From Parahaliea mediterranea (GTDB taxonomy: Bacteria; Pseudomonadota; Gammaproteobacteria; Pseudomonadales; Halieaceae): a DNA stretch of 64,000 bases. The notes under the pieces are model-generated. The model saw only the letters and a list, made by a program, of their open reading frames with translations, ran no database searches and was not told the origin of the DNA. Below, one piece after another: positions 35,965 to 44,729 of this stretch. The translations under genes were made by a program, and so were the position numbers. The stretch's first letter is position 1. Every line of letters begins with the position of its first letter. The stretch is taken from assembly GCF_017255185.1 (NCBI RefSeq), contig NZ_JAFKCZ010000006.1, positions 343,175 to 407,174 on the forward strand. The letters run 5' to 3'.

Positions 35965-36443
35965 TCAATTCAACCCATACTTCGCGACAATCTCAGCGTC
36001 CAATTCGCCCGCTTCTAATGCACCGTCATGGCTATCCGCACTAAGTGCACAGCGCAATGAGACAAGCGGGTACTCAGAGCTGTATGTTTTACCGTCATCA
36101 TTTGTATTGATCGAACTGACAATTCTTGAATCTTGCCCAGACACAACTATAAACGGGGCTCCAGCTGCTATAGCCAGCTTGGCACATTGCAACATGGCAA
36201 AGTCGTATGCGCGGTGCATTGGAGTATCCCCATCACCCTCAAAGGTCACAGCATACAGAGAGTCAGAAAGCCTCGCGTCTGAGTATCCACCGCGACATTC
36301 TGGCTTGAATTGGAGCTCCTCAGACAAAGTGCATTCTTTTTTTGTATGTAGCTGACCGGCGTCATTGCTTGATCAAGTGCGGAGCAGACCACCAAGTAAA
36401 ATAGCACCAACCCCCAATTACTAGATGTCTGACGACGGCACAA
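35965..36443 (-). pseudogene. CC0125/CC1285-like lipoprotein, frameshifted at an A7 run
   Basis: The intact part (35965-36327) encodes GGYSDARLSDSLYAVTFEGDGDTP and a helix ending in AAGAPFIVVSGQDSR, the pattern of CC0125/CC1285-family lipoproteins, but lacks an export signal. In another frame just upstream (from the ATG at 36443) sits a signal-like helix (GLVLFYLVVCSA). Adding one A to the A7 run (T7 at 36337-36343 on the plus strand) joins the two as SYIQKKECTLSEELQFKPECRGGYS. So one base has been lost, either a true mutation, slippage-controlled expression, or a sequencing error. The Val before the Cys makes the lipobox weak. Confidence 0.6.
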
Positions 36444-37033
36444 ACAGAAAAGTTACAATTCACCAATGCCCCCCTATGCTGGTTGAGGCAAGTTTATCTC
36501 AGGGGGTGCAATACTCAAAAGGCTACCTGGATGCTGTTAAGCGGGCACAAAATCAATAGTATGGGAAATGGTATGGGAGGTCAGAAACGAAAAAACCCAG
36601 CTACTTGATTTTAAACAAATAATTAGGGCTTGTGTAGCGGAGAGCGAGGGATTCGAATCTACTCAGAGTGAAAATGACGCCACTCCACGCCCTCGAGCGC
36701 ATTTAAAATGAGTAAAAAAATGGGCTGGGCATGGGGAGGCATGAAAAGGCGCGCACGCGATCCCGTGGTGGTCCCAAAATTCAGCCCCGATGCCAGCCCC
36801 GCTGTACCCAGGCCTAATTCAGATGGGTACTGGCAAAGCCTTCAACCCGGACCGCCGTGAGCAAAAAAATCCGACGCATTCAAGCACTCCGTTAGTCGTG
36901 CGCACTTGATTATAGCCTTGTCGTAGTCACGATTTTCAAGGGCGACTCCCTGGCTGCAACCGACCATTGACACCCCAAAATACCGGTGCATAATTGGTGC
37001 ATATTTACACCACCCGTTTCCGGAGGCTGCGAG
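36444..37033. other. Spacer carrying the left tRNA-derived junction
   Basis: 590 bases without a supported gene. It contains the 21-base tRNA-Ser 3'-end core at 36637-36657 and, to its right, about 120 bases resembling the sequence to the right of the second core at 41007-41027, including GTGGTCCC repeats. This is the left end of a small integrated element; no integrase gene is left. Confidence 0.55.
36637..36657 (-). repeat. Left att-like repeat: tRNA-Ser 3'-end fragment
   Basis: A 21-base core starting GCGGAGAG and ending ATTCGAA, identical to 41007-41027. Read on the minus strand it is the T-loop, 3' T-stem, acceptor strand and discriminator of a tRNA-Ser. Here the end reads GCTA instead of GCCA. 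The rest of the tRNA is absent to the right, as expected for the element-side junction of an integration. Confidence 0.65.
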
Positions 37034-37273
37034 ATGTCCAGACAGAGTATTTCCTTCACGCCACCCAACGACGAATGGCTCCGAGCGCAGGTCGAGAGCA
37101 AAGAATTCTCGAGCAAGAGTGAGGTTATCAACGATCTCATCCGCAAGGCACGTGAGATCGAAACCATACGCGCCAGACTTATTCACGCGGAAAGTAGCCA
37201 ATTCACCAGCCAGGGAAGAGCAGAGATACTTACCGAAGCCAAAGCTGAAGCGCGGCGCAATGGGGACCTATAG
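37034..37273 (+). CDS. ParD-family antitoxin
   Basis: 79 residues; the ATG at 37034 has GGAGG 7 bases upstream. The N-terminal ribbon-helix-helix (SISFTPPNDEWLRAQVESKEFSSKSEVINDLIRKARE) binds DNA and the C-terminal tail would bind the toxin. It represses its own promoter in known ParDE systems. The toxin gene starts at 37260, overlapping its last codons by 14 bases. The toxin is broken by a frameshift, so this may now be an orphan antitoxin. Confidence 0.85.
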   Translation: MSRQSISFTPPNDEWLRAQVESKEFSSKSEVINDLIRKAREIETIRARLIHAESSQFTSQGRAEILTEAKAEARRNGDL

Positions 37274-37548
37274 ACTCACGGAAGATGCGAAGTCCGATTT
37301 AAAACGCATTTACGCGCGCGGGCTCCATGAGTATGGAGAAGAACAGGCGGATATCTATTTCAACGCGTTTTTTTGATCGATTCGAACAGCTAGCAGCGCA
37401 ACCATTTTCATATCCAGCCGTGGACGACATCCGAGCCGGGTACCGGCGTAGCGTGTGCGGAATCGACAGCATCTATTATCGGGTTCAGGGCGAAACCGTG
37501 GAAATCATGGCCATTATTGGGCAGCAGGATCTGGATCAGTGGCTCTGA
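37260..37548 (+). pseudogene. ParE/RelE-family toxin, frameshifted at a T7 run
   Basis: The start (MGTYRLTEDAKSDLKRIYARGLHEYGEEQADIYFNAFF) stops at a TGA right after a T7 run (37368-37374). The rest of the toxin (DRFEQLAAQPFSYPAVDDIRAGYRRSVCG and so on to DQWL) continues in another frame to 37548. Removing one T restores a 95-residue ParE of normal length. The toxin is thus inactivated, or the extra T is a read error. Confidence 0.75.
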
Positions 37549-37627
37549 CCAAAGCTTAGTATTCGGATATTGATCAACGCTGCAGGGAAACCCAACAAAT
37601 TCAGTATCGGTTGCGACCAGGGTCATG

Positions 37628-40036
37628 TTACTGAGGCGGCAGGGGTAAGGTCGCCTGAAATTGAGCCTGCGCCTCTCCATCAACGATGGAATAGCCCAGT
37701 GCCACATACGCTTTTTCCCGACGCCCGAACATGCGCCCCAGTGTCGGCATGCTGGTATCGAGGTAGTCGTAGATCAGAGCCGTGTCCTTATCCACGAACT
37801 GCCGGTGGATCCGACCTGCATATTGCGCGAGCGAACCCTTCCAGGAGATCGGTAGGCACAAGAACAGGGTATCAAGCCGCGGGAGATCAAAGCCCTCCCC
37901 GATATACTTCCCCGTGGCTATGAGGACCTGGGTAGTGTCCAGAGCCGCCATCGCGGCGTTTCTCTCTTTGACACCCATCGCTCCTCTCAGTACCTGGCAG
38001 GAGATACCCCGCTCTTGAAGACTGTCCGCCAATAGCGAGGCGTGCTCTCGACGCTCAGTCAAAAGCAATGGGTTGCGTTTCTCCGATACCGCCGCGACTA
38101 CGTCCCCAATGATCAACTGGTTACGCTCATCATCCAGTACCAGCCAACGATAGATGTCCGCAATATGCGGCCGACTCTCTGGAACGAGAAGTTCCTGTGG
38201 TGGCACGCGATGAACTCGGCGGACTACCACACGTTGCTCAAAAGTATGGCGTTGATCTTCTTTGACCGCGTACCGGATTGGACCGGCCAACATAAATATC
38301 AGCGATTGATGGCCATCCTGTCGTTGCGGCGTCGCTGTAACACCGACGAGGTACTTCGCTCGTGCCTCACTGAGCAGTGCCTCATACCTGGGAGCGGCAA
38401 TGTGGTGGCATTCATCCACGATGATCTGGCCGTATTCAAACAGTCGCGGATCGACAGCGTTAGTTTTCCGGTCGAGCATACTCTGGTAGGTCGCAATATC
38501 GATCGCTCCACTGGGCTTTCGCTTGCCACCGCCAATGACTCCTATGTCGCAGCCTTCCAGGAACACCTCCAATCGCTCTTTCCACTGATCGAGAAGCTGC
38601 CGACTGTGGACCAGGATAAGCGTATTGACCTTACGTTTATGAATCAACCCGATAGCCGTCACAGTTTTACCAAATGCGGTCGGAGCATGCAGGACACCAG
38701 TTTCGTGCTTGGCGAGCAGCGATACCGCTTTCGTCTGTTCAGACCGGAGACTGCCCTTGAACTGCAGCCCCCGTAATCGCTTGCCACTCATCCGCTTGTC
38801 ATCGATGGTTACCGTAATCTGATGTTCTGTGAGCAATTCCAGTACTTCGTCTAAGCATCCACGTGGCACGGACAGGTAACCCTGCTCGATCTTCGCGAGG
38901 CTGATAAAACGCGGTATACCCTGTGTGGAAAATCGTAGAGCCTGGGTTTTGAAAAACACCGGGTTGGAGAAACTCGCGAGGCGTTTCAGTCTTGCGAGTA
39001 ACCCTTGTGGTAGCGTCTCCACCGGCAGGTATAGACGGTTCGCCAGCGTAACCTCAATGCTGTTGGGGCAACCGGTAATAGCGACTTTTGACTCCGGCAG
39101 CCCCTGCTCCCATGGCTTCGTATCGTGATCAGACGTGTCGGGGTCCTGCAGGCGGCGCAAACACTGCTCGATCTGTCCCGTGCCCATTTTCCTAACACCG
39201 GCAAGGTAGGCCCACTGGTCAACGATTGGCTCGAAGTGCGCATCGACGAATACCGAGTTCCCCATTTGCCGGGGCACCCGTTGCAAGGGAAGCGCGATCA
39301 GATTGCCGAACCCGGCCTCTGGCAGTGTATCCTGGTTAGGAAACAGACGATCATAGGACTCGAAGGAGAGGCCGGCATGTTGCTCCATCGCCCGGTCCAA
39401 AATTGCAAATCCCAATCGACGTGCCAGAACCGCCGGTACCGGCTGACTAAAGAACAGCCAGACATGGGCACCCTCACCGGAACGGGAACGTTCCACCGAA
39501 CAAGGCACGCCATGTTCTTCACAGACGCGACAGAAGGCCTGTACCGTCTGTTGCCAGTCACTTTTGTCGAAATCCGCGACCAGAAACCAGGTGTGATCGT
39601 CGTGCAGCAGTGGATACACCCCGACCGTTTTCTTCCCGGACAAATGCGCGTAAAGCACACGATCATCCAAGGGCAGGAAAGCCTGGTGGCGACAGTCTCC
39701 ACACTTGACTTTCGGTTTGTAGCAGATCCCCTGGCGCCACTCATTTTCGCAGGCCAGAGCATAACCTCGACGCCCCTGCCTGCTTTCCCAGCGCAGCGCG
39801 TGAACGTCGTCCCGCCCGCGGAACAAACTACGAAACAATGCAATTTTGTCGCCCGTTGACACCGGCACTTCGATGGCCGGCACCGTCCGATCGTTGACCC
39901 GTTCCATGGCAACAAGTTGCCGTTTGTGTTCTAGCAGCGACTGCCTTTCCAACTCGAGGGCCAGGAGTCTCGCTTCTATCGCCTCCAGTTCTGTATCGGC
40001 AGTAGCCACGTTAGCTTCAGGCGGATGACTGTCCAA
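37628..40036 (-). CDS. TOTE-type primase-helicase
   Basis: 802 residues. The TTG start at 40036 is backed by GGAGG 7 bases upstream. In order: a coiled-coil to about residue 45; an archaeo-eukaryotic primase domain (about 60-300) with a Cys knuckle (CGDC, 112-115), the metal motif DFD at 155-157, His191 in GEGAHVW and RLFPNQDTLPEAGFGNLIALP. A superfamily 2 helicase follows with GKT at 457-459, DECH at 541-544, TATP at 567-570 and QYAGRIHRQ late. This matches the primase-helicase of TOTE conflict systems, thought to act against invading DNA. No nuclease domain is visible. It sits between two toxin-antitoxin loci inside a tRNA-linked island, typical defence context. Confidence 0.88.
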   Translation of the reverse strand: MDSHPPEANVATADTELEAIEARLLALELERQSLLEHKRQLVAMERVNDRTVPAIEVPVSTGDKIALFRSLFRGRDDVHALRWESRQGRRGYALACENEWRQGICYKPKVKCGDCRHQAFLPLDDRVLYAHLSGKKTVGVYPLLHDDHTWFLVADFDKSDWQQTVQAFCRVCEEHGVPCSVERSRSGEGAHVWLFFSQPVPAVLARRLGFAILDRAMEQHAGLSFESYDRLFPNQDTLPEAGFGNLIALPLQRVPRQMGNSVFVDAHFEPIVDQWAYLAGVRKMGTGQIEQCLRRLQDPDTSDHDTKPWEQGLPESKVAITGCPNSIEVTLANRLYLPVETLPQGLLARLKRLASFSNPVFFKTQALRFSTQGIPRFISLAKIEQGYLSVPRGCLDEVLELLTEHQITVTIDDKRMSGKRLRGLQFKGSLRSEQTKAVSLLAKHETGVLHAPTAFGKTVTAIGLIHKRKVNTLILVHSRQLLDQWKERLEVFLEGCDIGVIGGGKRKPSGAIDIATYQSMLDRKTNAVDPRLFEYGQIIVDECHHIAAPRYEALLSEARAKYLVGVTATPQRQDGHQSLIFMLAGPIRYAVKEDQRHTFEQRVVVRRVHRVPPQELLVPESRPHIADIYRWLVLDDERNQLIIGDVVAAVSEKRNPLLLTERREHASLLADSLQERGISCQVLRGAMGVKERNAAMAALDTTQVLIATGKYIGEGFDLPRLDTLFLCLPISWKGSLAQYAGRIHRQFVDKDTALIYDYLDTSMPTLGRMFGRREKAYVALGYSIVDGEAQAQFQATLPLPPQ

Positions 40037-40146
40037 TCTTAATCCTCCAGCCGCAGAAATACTGATCTACTTATAGTTTAGAGCATAGCGGACATGTAAT
40101 TTTAGGACCTCTTGCAATAGTACTAATATTCAGTACCATTTCCGAG

Positions 40147-40407
40147 ATGAACAAACGACAGCGCCGTACTCTCACGAGGATATATTCCCGCCCTGTAAGC
40201 GGCTCGATTCCGTGGAAGGAGATCGAGTCCTTACTGCAGGCACTGGGCGCTGAAGTTGAAGTTGAAGAACGAGCTGGAAGCCGCGTAGCAGTGGTTTGGA
40301 AAGACGAGGTGCGGGTATTCCACAGGCCACACCCCAGTCCTGATACTGACAAAGGCGCTGTGGCAAGTGTAAAGAAATGGCTGGAAAGTCACGGGGTAAC
40401 GCCATGA
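40147..40407 (+). CDS. HicA-family toxin
   Basis: 86 residues. The double-stranded-RNA-binding-like HicA fold is suggested by SIPWKEIESLLQALGAEVEVEERAGSRVAVVWK and the HRPHP segment holding the probable catalytic His. HicA is an mRNA interferase neutralised by HicB. The HicB gene follows with an ATGA overlap. Divergent from the TOTE helicase across about 110 bp that must hold both promoters. No strong ribosome site before the ATG. Confidence 0.85.
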   Translation: MNKRQRRTLTRIYSRPVSGSIPWKEIESLLQALGAEVEVEERAGSRVAVVWKDEVRVFHRPHPSPDTDKGAVASVKKWLESHGVTP

Positions 40408-40745
40408 TCAAAATGATGGAAGTAAATGGGTTTCGGGCAACAGTTGACTATGACCCGGATATCGAAATGTTTCGCGGTGAATTCGTTGGCCTCAACGGTG
40501 GCGCTGATTTTTACTCAGACAGCGTGAAGGGCCTGAAGCGGGAAGCTGAACGCTCCCTCAAGGAGTTTATAGCCGTCTGCAAGGAGCGAGGTCTGTCTGT
40601 GAAGAAGGACTACTCAGGCCGTTTCAATGTCCGGGTTGATCCGCAACTGCATGAAGAGGCTGTGCAGGTAGCCCGAGCTGCAGGAATCAGTCTGAATAAA
40701 CTGGTGGAGATGGCGTTGGAGCACGAACTCAAAGACAGTGCTTGA
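40404..40745 (+). CDS. HicB-family antitoxin
   Basis: 113 residues from the ATG at 40404, which overlaps the HicA stop by 4 bases. The N-terminal partly degraded RNase-H-like fold (FRATVDYDPDIEMFRGEFVGLNGGADFYSDSVKGLKREAERSLKEFI) binds the toxin. The C-terminal ribbon-helix-helix (RFNVRVDPQLHEEAVQVARAAGISLNKLVEMALEHEL) binds DNA. The gene is intact, so the pair should be functional. Confidence 0.88.
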   Translation: MIKMMEVNGFRATVDYDPDIEMFRGEFVGLNGGADFYSDSVKGLKREAERSLKEFIAVCKERGLSVKKDYSGRFNVRVDPQLHEEAVQVARAAGISLNKLVEMALEHELKDSA

Positions 40746-40962
40746 GGTATGAACTCCTAGAACCAATGGATACCTGAAGATTGGGGCCGGAGCAATTCAA
40801 GCTACACAAGGTTCGCTTTGAGAACCCTCGACGCCGCTGGGAGAAGGCTTGTCTGCCAGAAGATGCGAACGACAGCAAGAGAACCGCTCTCCGCCTCTGA
40901 CCTCAATAATGCGGTGCGGGATGCCGTCGAGTGAGAGTGTGCAGAAGGTAGCCGCACCCACT

Positions 40963-40999
40963 AAAAAAAGGGCCACCCCGTTGGGGTAGCCCTTTTCTT
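40963..40999. terminator. Bidirectional intrinsic terminator
   Basis: AAAAGGGC, one mismatch, ACCCC, loop GTT, GGGGT, mismatch, GCCCTTTT. The A-run on the left and T-run on the right make it work in both directions. On the minus strand it lies directly after the 3' end of the tRNA-Ser fragment, so it may be the original tRNA terminator. Confidence 0.85.
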
Positions 41000-41006
41000 T
41001 TAGATG

Positions 41007-41027
41007 GCGGAGAGCGAGGGATTCGAA
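41007..41027 (-). repeat. Right att-like repeat: tRNA-Ser 3'-end fragment
   Basis: Identical 21-base core to 36637-36657, here preceded by the base completing GCCA on the minus strand, the true tRNA CCA end. It is followed on the minus strand by the terminator at 40963-40999. The remainder of the tRNA is missing to the right, so this too is an element-side junction: two elements appear to have integrated in tandem at one tRNA-Ser end. Confidence 0.65.
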
Positions 41028-41189
41028 ACTTCACAGGGCAAAGCTGGCGCCACCCCATGCCCTCCAATGCCCTCAAAATCAGAGAGTTAGAAAAATGGTG
41101 TGGGCATTGGAGGGCGTGAAAAGGCGTGCACGTGGTCCCATGGTGGTCCCAAACTAACTTTTCCACCTGGGGGCAAGGACCCGCCTGAT

Positions 41190-42897
41190 TTAGATGTTCC
41201 AGGCCAACACTGATTGCTTCAAGGTACGTGACTTCGGCACCACGGATATTGGAGTCAAGTCAGTATGCTGTCGCCAGGCAAAGGAGAGCCTGCCCCTGTT
41301 TATGGGCATGCATTTGGCCAAGCCACCTACGAGCGCCATCAACCGGAGCAGACTCTTCTCTACCAACTCGTCGATGCGCACTACCCTGCCCTGGTGAGCC
41401 AACTGACCCAGCAGGGTAAATCCCTGCCCGAGCATGTTCACCAGGAATTCGAGGCCTACCTGAAGTGCGGCCGACTCGAACACGGTTTTCTGCGGGTGCG
41501 TTGCGACAAATGCCACTTCGAGCGGCTGGTGGCGTTTTCCTGCAAGAAGCGCGGATTCTGCCCCAGCTGTGGCGCCCGCCGCATGGCCGAGACTGCCGCC
41601 CTGCTGGCGGATAAAGTCTTCCCCGATGTGCCATTGCGCCAATGGGTCATCAGCTTCCCCTTCCCCCTGCGCTACCTGTTTGCTGCCCATCCCCACGCCA
41701 TGGGCAAGGTGCTGGGCATCGTTTACCGGGCGATCTCCACCCATCTGACCCATAAGGCCGGATTCTCGCTCAAGGATGGCGCTACCGGAGCCGTCACGCT
41801 AATCCAGCGCTTCGGGTCCGCTCTCAACTTGAATATTCACTTTCACATCCTGTTCCTGGATGGCGTTTACGTCTATCGCGACAATAGGCCGCCCCGATTT
41901 CAACGCATCAAGGCACCGGACAAAGGCGAGCTGGAGGAGTTGGTTCAACTGATTAGCCTCCGCGTAGGTCGCTGCCTCGAGCGCCAGGGCTTACTGGAAC
42001 AGGACACCGAGAACGCCTGGCTGGACCTCGAACCCGCCGAGGATACCGATGCCATGCCACAGATTCTAGGTAGTTCCATCTCCTACCGCATAGCCGTCGG
42101 CTCGCAGCAGGGACGTAAAGCGTTCATGATCCGTACCATCCGCCCCTTGGACCGGCCTGATCCCAGACTGGAGCGGGTGGCCAAGGCCAATTGCTTCTCT
42201 CTGCACGCCGGAGTCAGCTGTGAGGGACATCAGAGAGACAAGCGTGAACGCCTGTGTCGGTACATTTCCCGACCTGCCGTGGCAGTTCCCCGACTTTCAC
42301 TGAGTTCTACGGGCAAGGTGGTCTACACCCTGAAGACACCGTACCGGGATGGAACGACACAGGTGGCCTTCGAACCAGTGGATTTCATTGCCCGTCTGGC
42401 TGCCCTGATACCCAAACCCCGTGTCAACCTCACTCGTTACCACGGCGTCCTGGCGCCGAACCACCGCTGTCGTGGGCTGGTCACACCAGCCAGGCGCGGG
42501 AAAGGCATCAAGTCTATCGCCAACACAGAAATCCGCACGGCCGCCGAGCGCCACGCCGCCATGACCTGGGCTCAGCGACTCAAGCGAGTATTCAACATAG
42601 ACATCGAAGTCTGCAGCCGCTGCGGCGGACCTGTCAGAGTCATCGCCTGTATCGAAGATCAGGACGTCATCGATAGAATTCTGGCTCATCTTAAGAGAAA
42701 GGAGCAGAACACCCCCGCCCTGCCACACCTGGCACCACGGACCAGAGCACCACCTGAGACCTTGCCGCTTTTCGCTGGGAAGGACTCCAGCACAACAGCA
42801 CTACACCAGCAAGGAAGCCAGTGAAAACCGCATGGCATAAGCTGTCGCGCGCACCCGTTCAGGAATGAACGGATTTGAATGGCATGCTCAACACCAC
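41190..42897 (+). mobile_element. IS91-family insertion sequence, left copy
   Basis: The left boundary is set near TTAGATGTTCC, where similarity to the other copy begins. The right boundary is proposed at 42897. The hairpin CCGTTC-AGGAAT-GAACGG (42855-42872) after the transposase stop looks like the origin end of IS91, and GAAC at 42898-42901 is a typical IS91 target tetranucleotide. The transposase reads rightward. The boundaries are by-eye. Confidence 0.75.
41265..42824 (+). CDS. IS91-family transposase, left copy
   Basis: 519-residue rolling-circle (HUH/Y) transposase. An N-terminal zinc-binding part (CDKCHFERL, FCPSCGARRM) is followed by the HUH motif in NLNIHFHILFLDGVY, then the Tyr-bearing segment LTRYHGVLAPNHR. 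A C-terminal segment CSRCGGPVRVIACIEDQDVIDRILAHL is typical of the family. About 85-90 percent alike by eye to the inverted copy at 48952-50481. Its last 15 or so residues differ from that copy, so the two ends diverge just before the stop. Nothing suggests inactivation. Confidence 0.93.
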   Translation: MLSPGKGEPAPVYGHAFGQATYERHQPEQTLLYQLVDAHYPALVSQLTQQGKSLPEHVHQEFEAYLKCGRLEHGFLRVRCDKCHFERLVAFSCKKRGFCPSCGARRMAETAALLADKVFPDVPLRQWVISFPFPLRYLFAAHPHAMGKVLGIVYRAISTHLTHKAGFSLKDGATGAVTLIQRFGSALNLNIHFHILFLDGVYVYRDNRPPRFQRIKAPDKGELEELVQLISLRVGRCLERQGLLEQDTENAWLDLEPAEDTDAMPQILGSSISYRIAVGSQQGRKAFMIRTIRPLDRPDPRLERVAKANCFSLHAGVSCEGHQRDKRERLCRYISRPAVAVPRLSLSSTGKVVYTLKTPYRDGTTQVAFEPVDFIARLAALIPKPRVNLTRYHGVLAPNHRCRGLVTPARRGKGIKSIANTEIRTAAERHAAMTWAQRLKRVFNIDIEVCSRCGGPVRVIACIEDQDVIDRILAHLKRKEQNTPALPHLAPRTRAPPETLPLFAGKDSSTTALHQQGSQ

Positions 42898-43089
42898 GAA
42901 CAGGGTTTTCGGGTCAATAACCGGGAACTTCGACAGATCAGCAGTTCCAGTCCATAGAATCAGCAGGGGTATCTTCTCTCAATAGGCAGTTAATATTTCC
43001 TATACTTAGCATAGCATCTTCATTGACCCAGCCATGGCGCGTAGGACGTGTGTCCAGGCCTCTGTGTTTTTAGCGGCTATTCGCGAGCG

Positions 43090-44523
43090 TCATCTTTCGA
43101 GAATGGGATCCAGCCTGTGAAACAGTGGGTTTTTATCATCCGGCGCCGTGCCCGCAGCGATCATGGAAAAGCGCAACTGCCTGCGATGCATGGCTTGTAC
43201 AAACGCAACGTCATCCAGTGAGGGGTTCTCATCGATGTATTCCATGACCGCATGATCGGCAGAGCGTGCGTTCTCGTAGGTGCCACCTATCAATGCTTCT
43301 ATATCGGCGATGCATGCTTTCTCAAACCACTCGCGATACTGCGAATAGTTGTGGAGGAAGTTCGGGATGCTGTGCATCAGCTCCCGCTCCCAGGGCTCGA
43401 ATACCGATGAGGTGGGGAGGTTGTGGATATCGACCATCAGTTTTTGCAGGCCCGAGGACTCCCATTCATCAACGACCGGCTCGGGTAATTCGAGGTCGTA
43501 GTTCAACTCGATGCCCTTCAGCTCCGCAATCGCCTCGATTGCCCGGCGGGTGATACTTGCATATTCGAGTACCCCTTCGATCCAATTGCCGCCGTGCGCC
43601 TGCGAGCGCGTAAAGAACTTGGTGGCGACCCCGGAAAGCTGCAAAAAGGCGACGGTGTGGTAAGCCACCACCTCGAGATCTACCTTGCGCCCGCTGACTC
43701 GCTCGTACTCGCGGTACAGGGCGGGGATATCGCCCATGTTCTCGTAGGGGTGGCGGCCTCGGAAGCAGGCCAGGTCCCAATGGAAGTCGCCGATATCGGC
43801 GATCTCGAAATCGAGCAGCGCCAGGACATCCGTGCCTGAGGACATGAACTGGCCGGCGTCACCGGCGATGAATCGCACCTCGTTGCGGTGCCCCGGAACG
43901 TTGTTGCGCAGCCAGTGCTGCAAAAAGGCGAACGGGGGATCGACCTTGCCAGTGTGGGCGGCAGCCTGGTACATGCGTTCGACCGAGTGCAGGGCGATCT
44001 GCTGCGGTGTCTCCAGCTTCAGGGCCAGGGGCTTGATGTGGGAAAACTCGCTGACCGGCACGTCGTGAACCGCGGCCAGGTCCCCCATGTAGTTCAGCAT
44101 GGCCTGCCAGCGATCATCACTCATGGACGTGGGGTTTTCGATGGCGGTATGCAGTAAGCCGGGGGCGCGATCTTCGGTATCTACCCAGTCCATGACAAAG
44201 GCAACGGGTGATTCCACCCAACCGTAGATATGGGGGATCTTGATGCCATGTCTCTCCAGCACCATCATGGCTTCCATCTCCAGGCGCAGCGATGCCACGC
44301 TTGATATGGGGCGGTTACCGCGCACCAGCACAGCACTTTCCTCGCCATCCGCTAGATAGGTGACTTTCCACTGGGGGCGCCAGCGTTCGAGGCGGGTAAT
44401 GCTCTGCACTTCGCCGCCCAGTTCGGTGGCCACCCAGGCCCTGATACCTTCATGGGCCTGTTTCTCTGCATCCAACAGAGTCGATTCTTTATCGTTTGGC
44501 TGTGGGCTGGTCATCTTTGTCAT
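43090..44523 (-). CDS. Phosphotransferase-family (APH-like) protein, long form
   Basis: About 477 residues from the ATG at 44523; an in-frame ATG at 44592 would add 23 residues, and neither has a well-spaced ribosome site. The kinase-like core includes AVLVRGNRP, FIAGDAGQFMSS (Asp as catalytic base, Ala where the family has His) and ALLDFEIADIGDFHWDLACFR (DFE metal site). A C-terminal helical extension of about 150 residues is unlike antibiotic kinases. Probably a kinase acting on a hydroxyl of a catabolic intermediate (inference). First gene inside the IS91-flanked cassette. Confidence 0.8.
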   Translation of the reverse strand: MTKMTSPQPNDKESTLLDAEKQAHEGIRAWVATELGGEVQSITRLERWRPQWKVTYLADGEESAVLVRGNRPISSVASLRLEMEAMMVLERHGIKIPHIYGWVESPVAFVMDWVDTEDRAPGLLHTAIENPTSMSDDRWQAMLNYMGDLAAVHDVPVSEFSHIKPLALKLETPQQIALHSVERMYQAAAHTGKVDPPFAFLQHWLRNNVPGHRNEVRFIAGDAGQFMSSGTDVLALLDFEIADIGDFHWDLACFRGRHPYENMGDIPALYREYERVSGRKVDLEVVAYHTVAFLQLSGVATKFFTRSQAHGGNWIEGVLEYASITRRAIEAIAELKGIELNYDLELPEPVVDEWESSGLQKLMVDIHNLPTSSVFEPWERELMHSIPNFLHNYSQYREWFEKACIADIEALIGGTYENARSADHAVMEYIDENPSLDDVAFVQAMHRRQLRFSMIAAGTAPDDKNPLFHRLDPILER

Positions 44524-44729
44524 GGCTCCCGGGTTTTGGCTGGCTTTTGCATCTTTGGGGCTAAGCGGCGCTATATAGGTCAGAATGCTCACTATAGTCG
44601 TAGGTCATTGACCAGAGAACCCGTTGAGGGTCAACTGTTGGATTCCGGGGCCGTCGCGATCTGCTCGCGTCTACCGACGAGCCAGAAAACGTCGACTCGG
44701 CCCCCGGCCTTCCGCTGCCACAACTGCGT

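Larger units (their letters stand above)
40746..41189. other. Right end of the island and left end of a second element
   Basis: 444 bases without a supported gene. It holds the terminator hairpin at 40963-40999, the second tRNA-Ser core at 41007-41027, and about 120 bases to its right that resemble the bases right of the first core, with the direct repeat GGTCCCA in GGTCCCATGGTGGTCCCA. It ends at the IS91 boundary. Confidence 0.55.

Noticed and set aside
36597..41030. Intact tRNA-Ser gene at either core
   Set aside because: Only the 3' third (T-loop to acceptor end) is present; the anticodon and D arms are absent on both sides.
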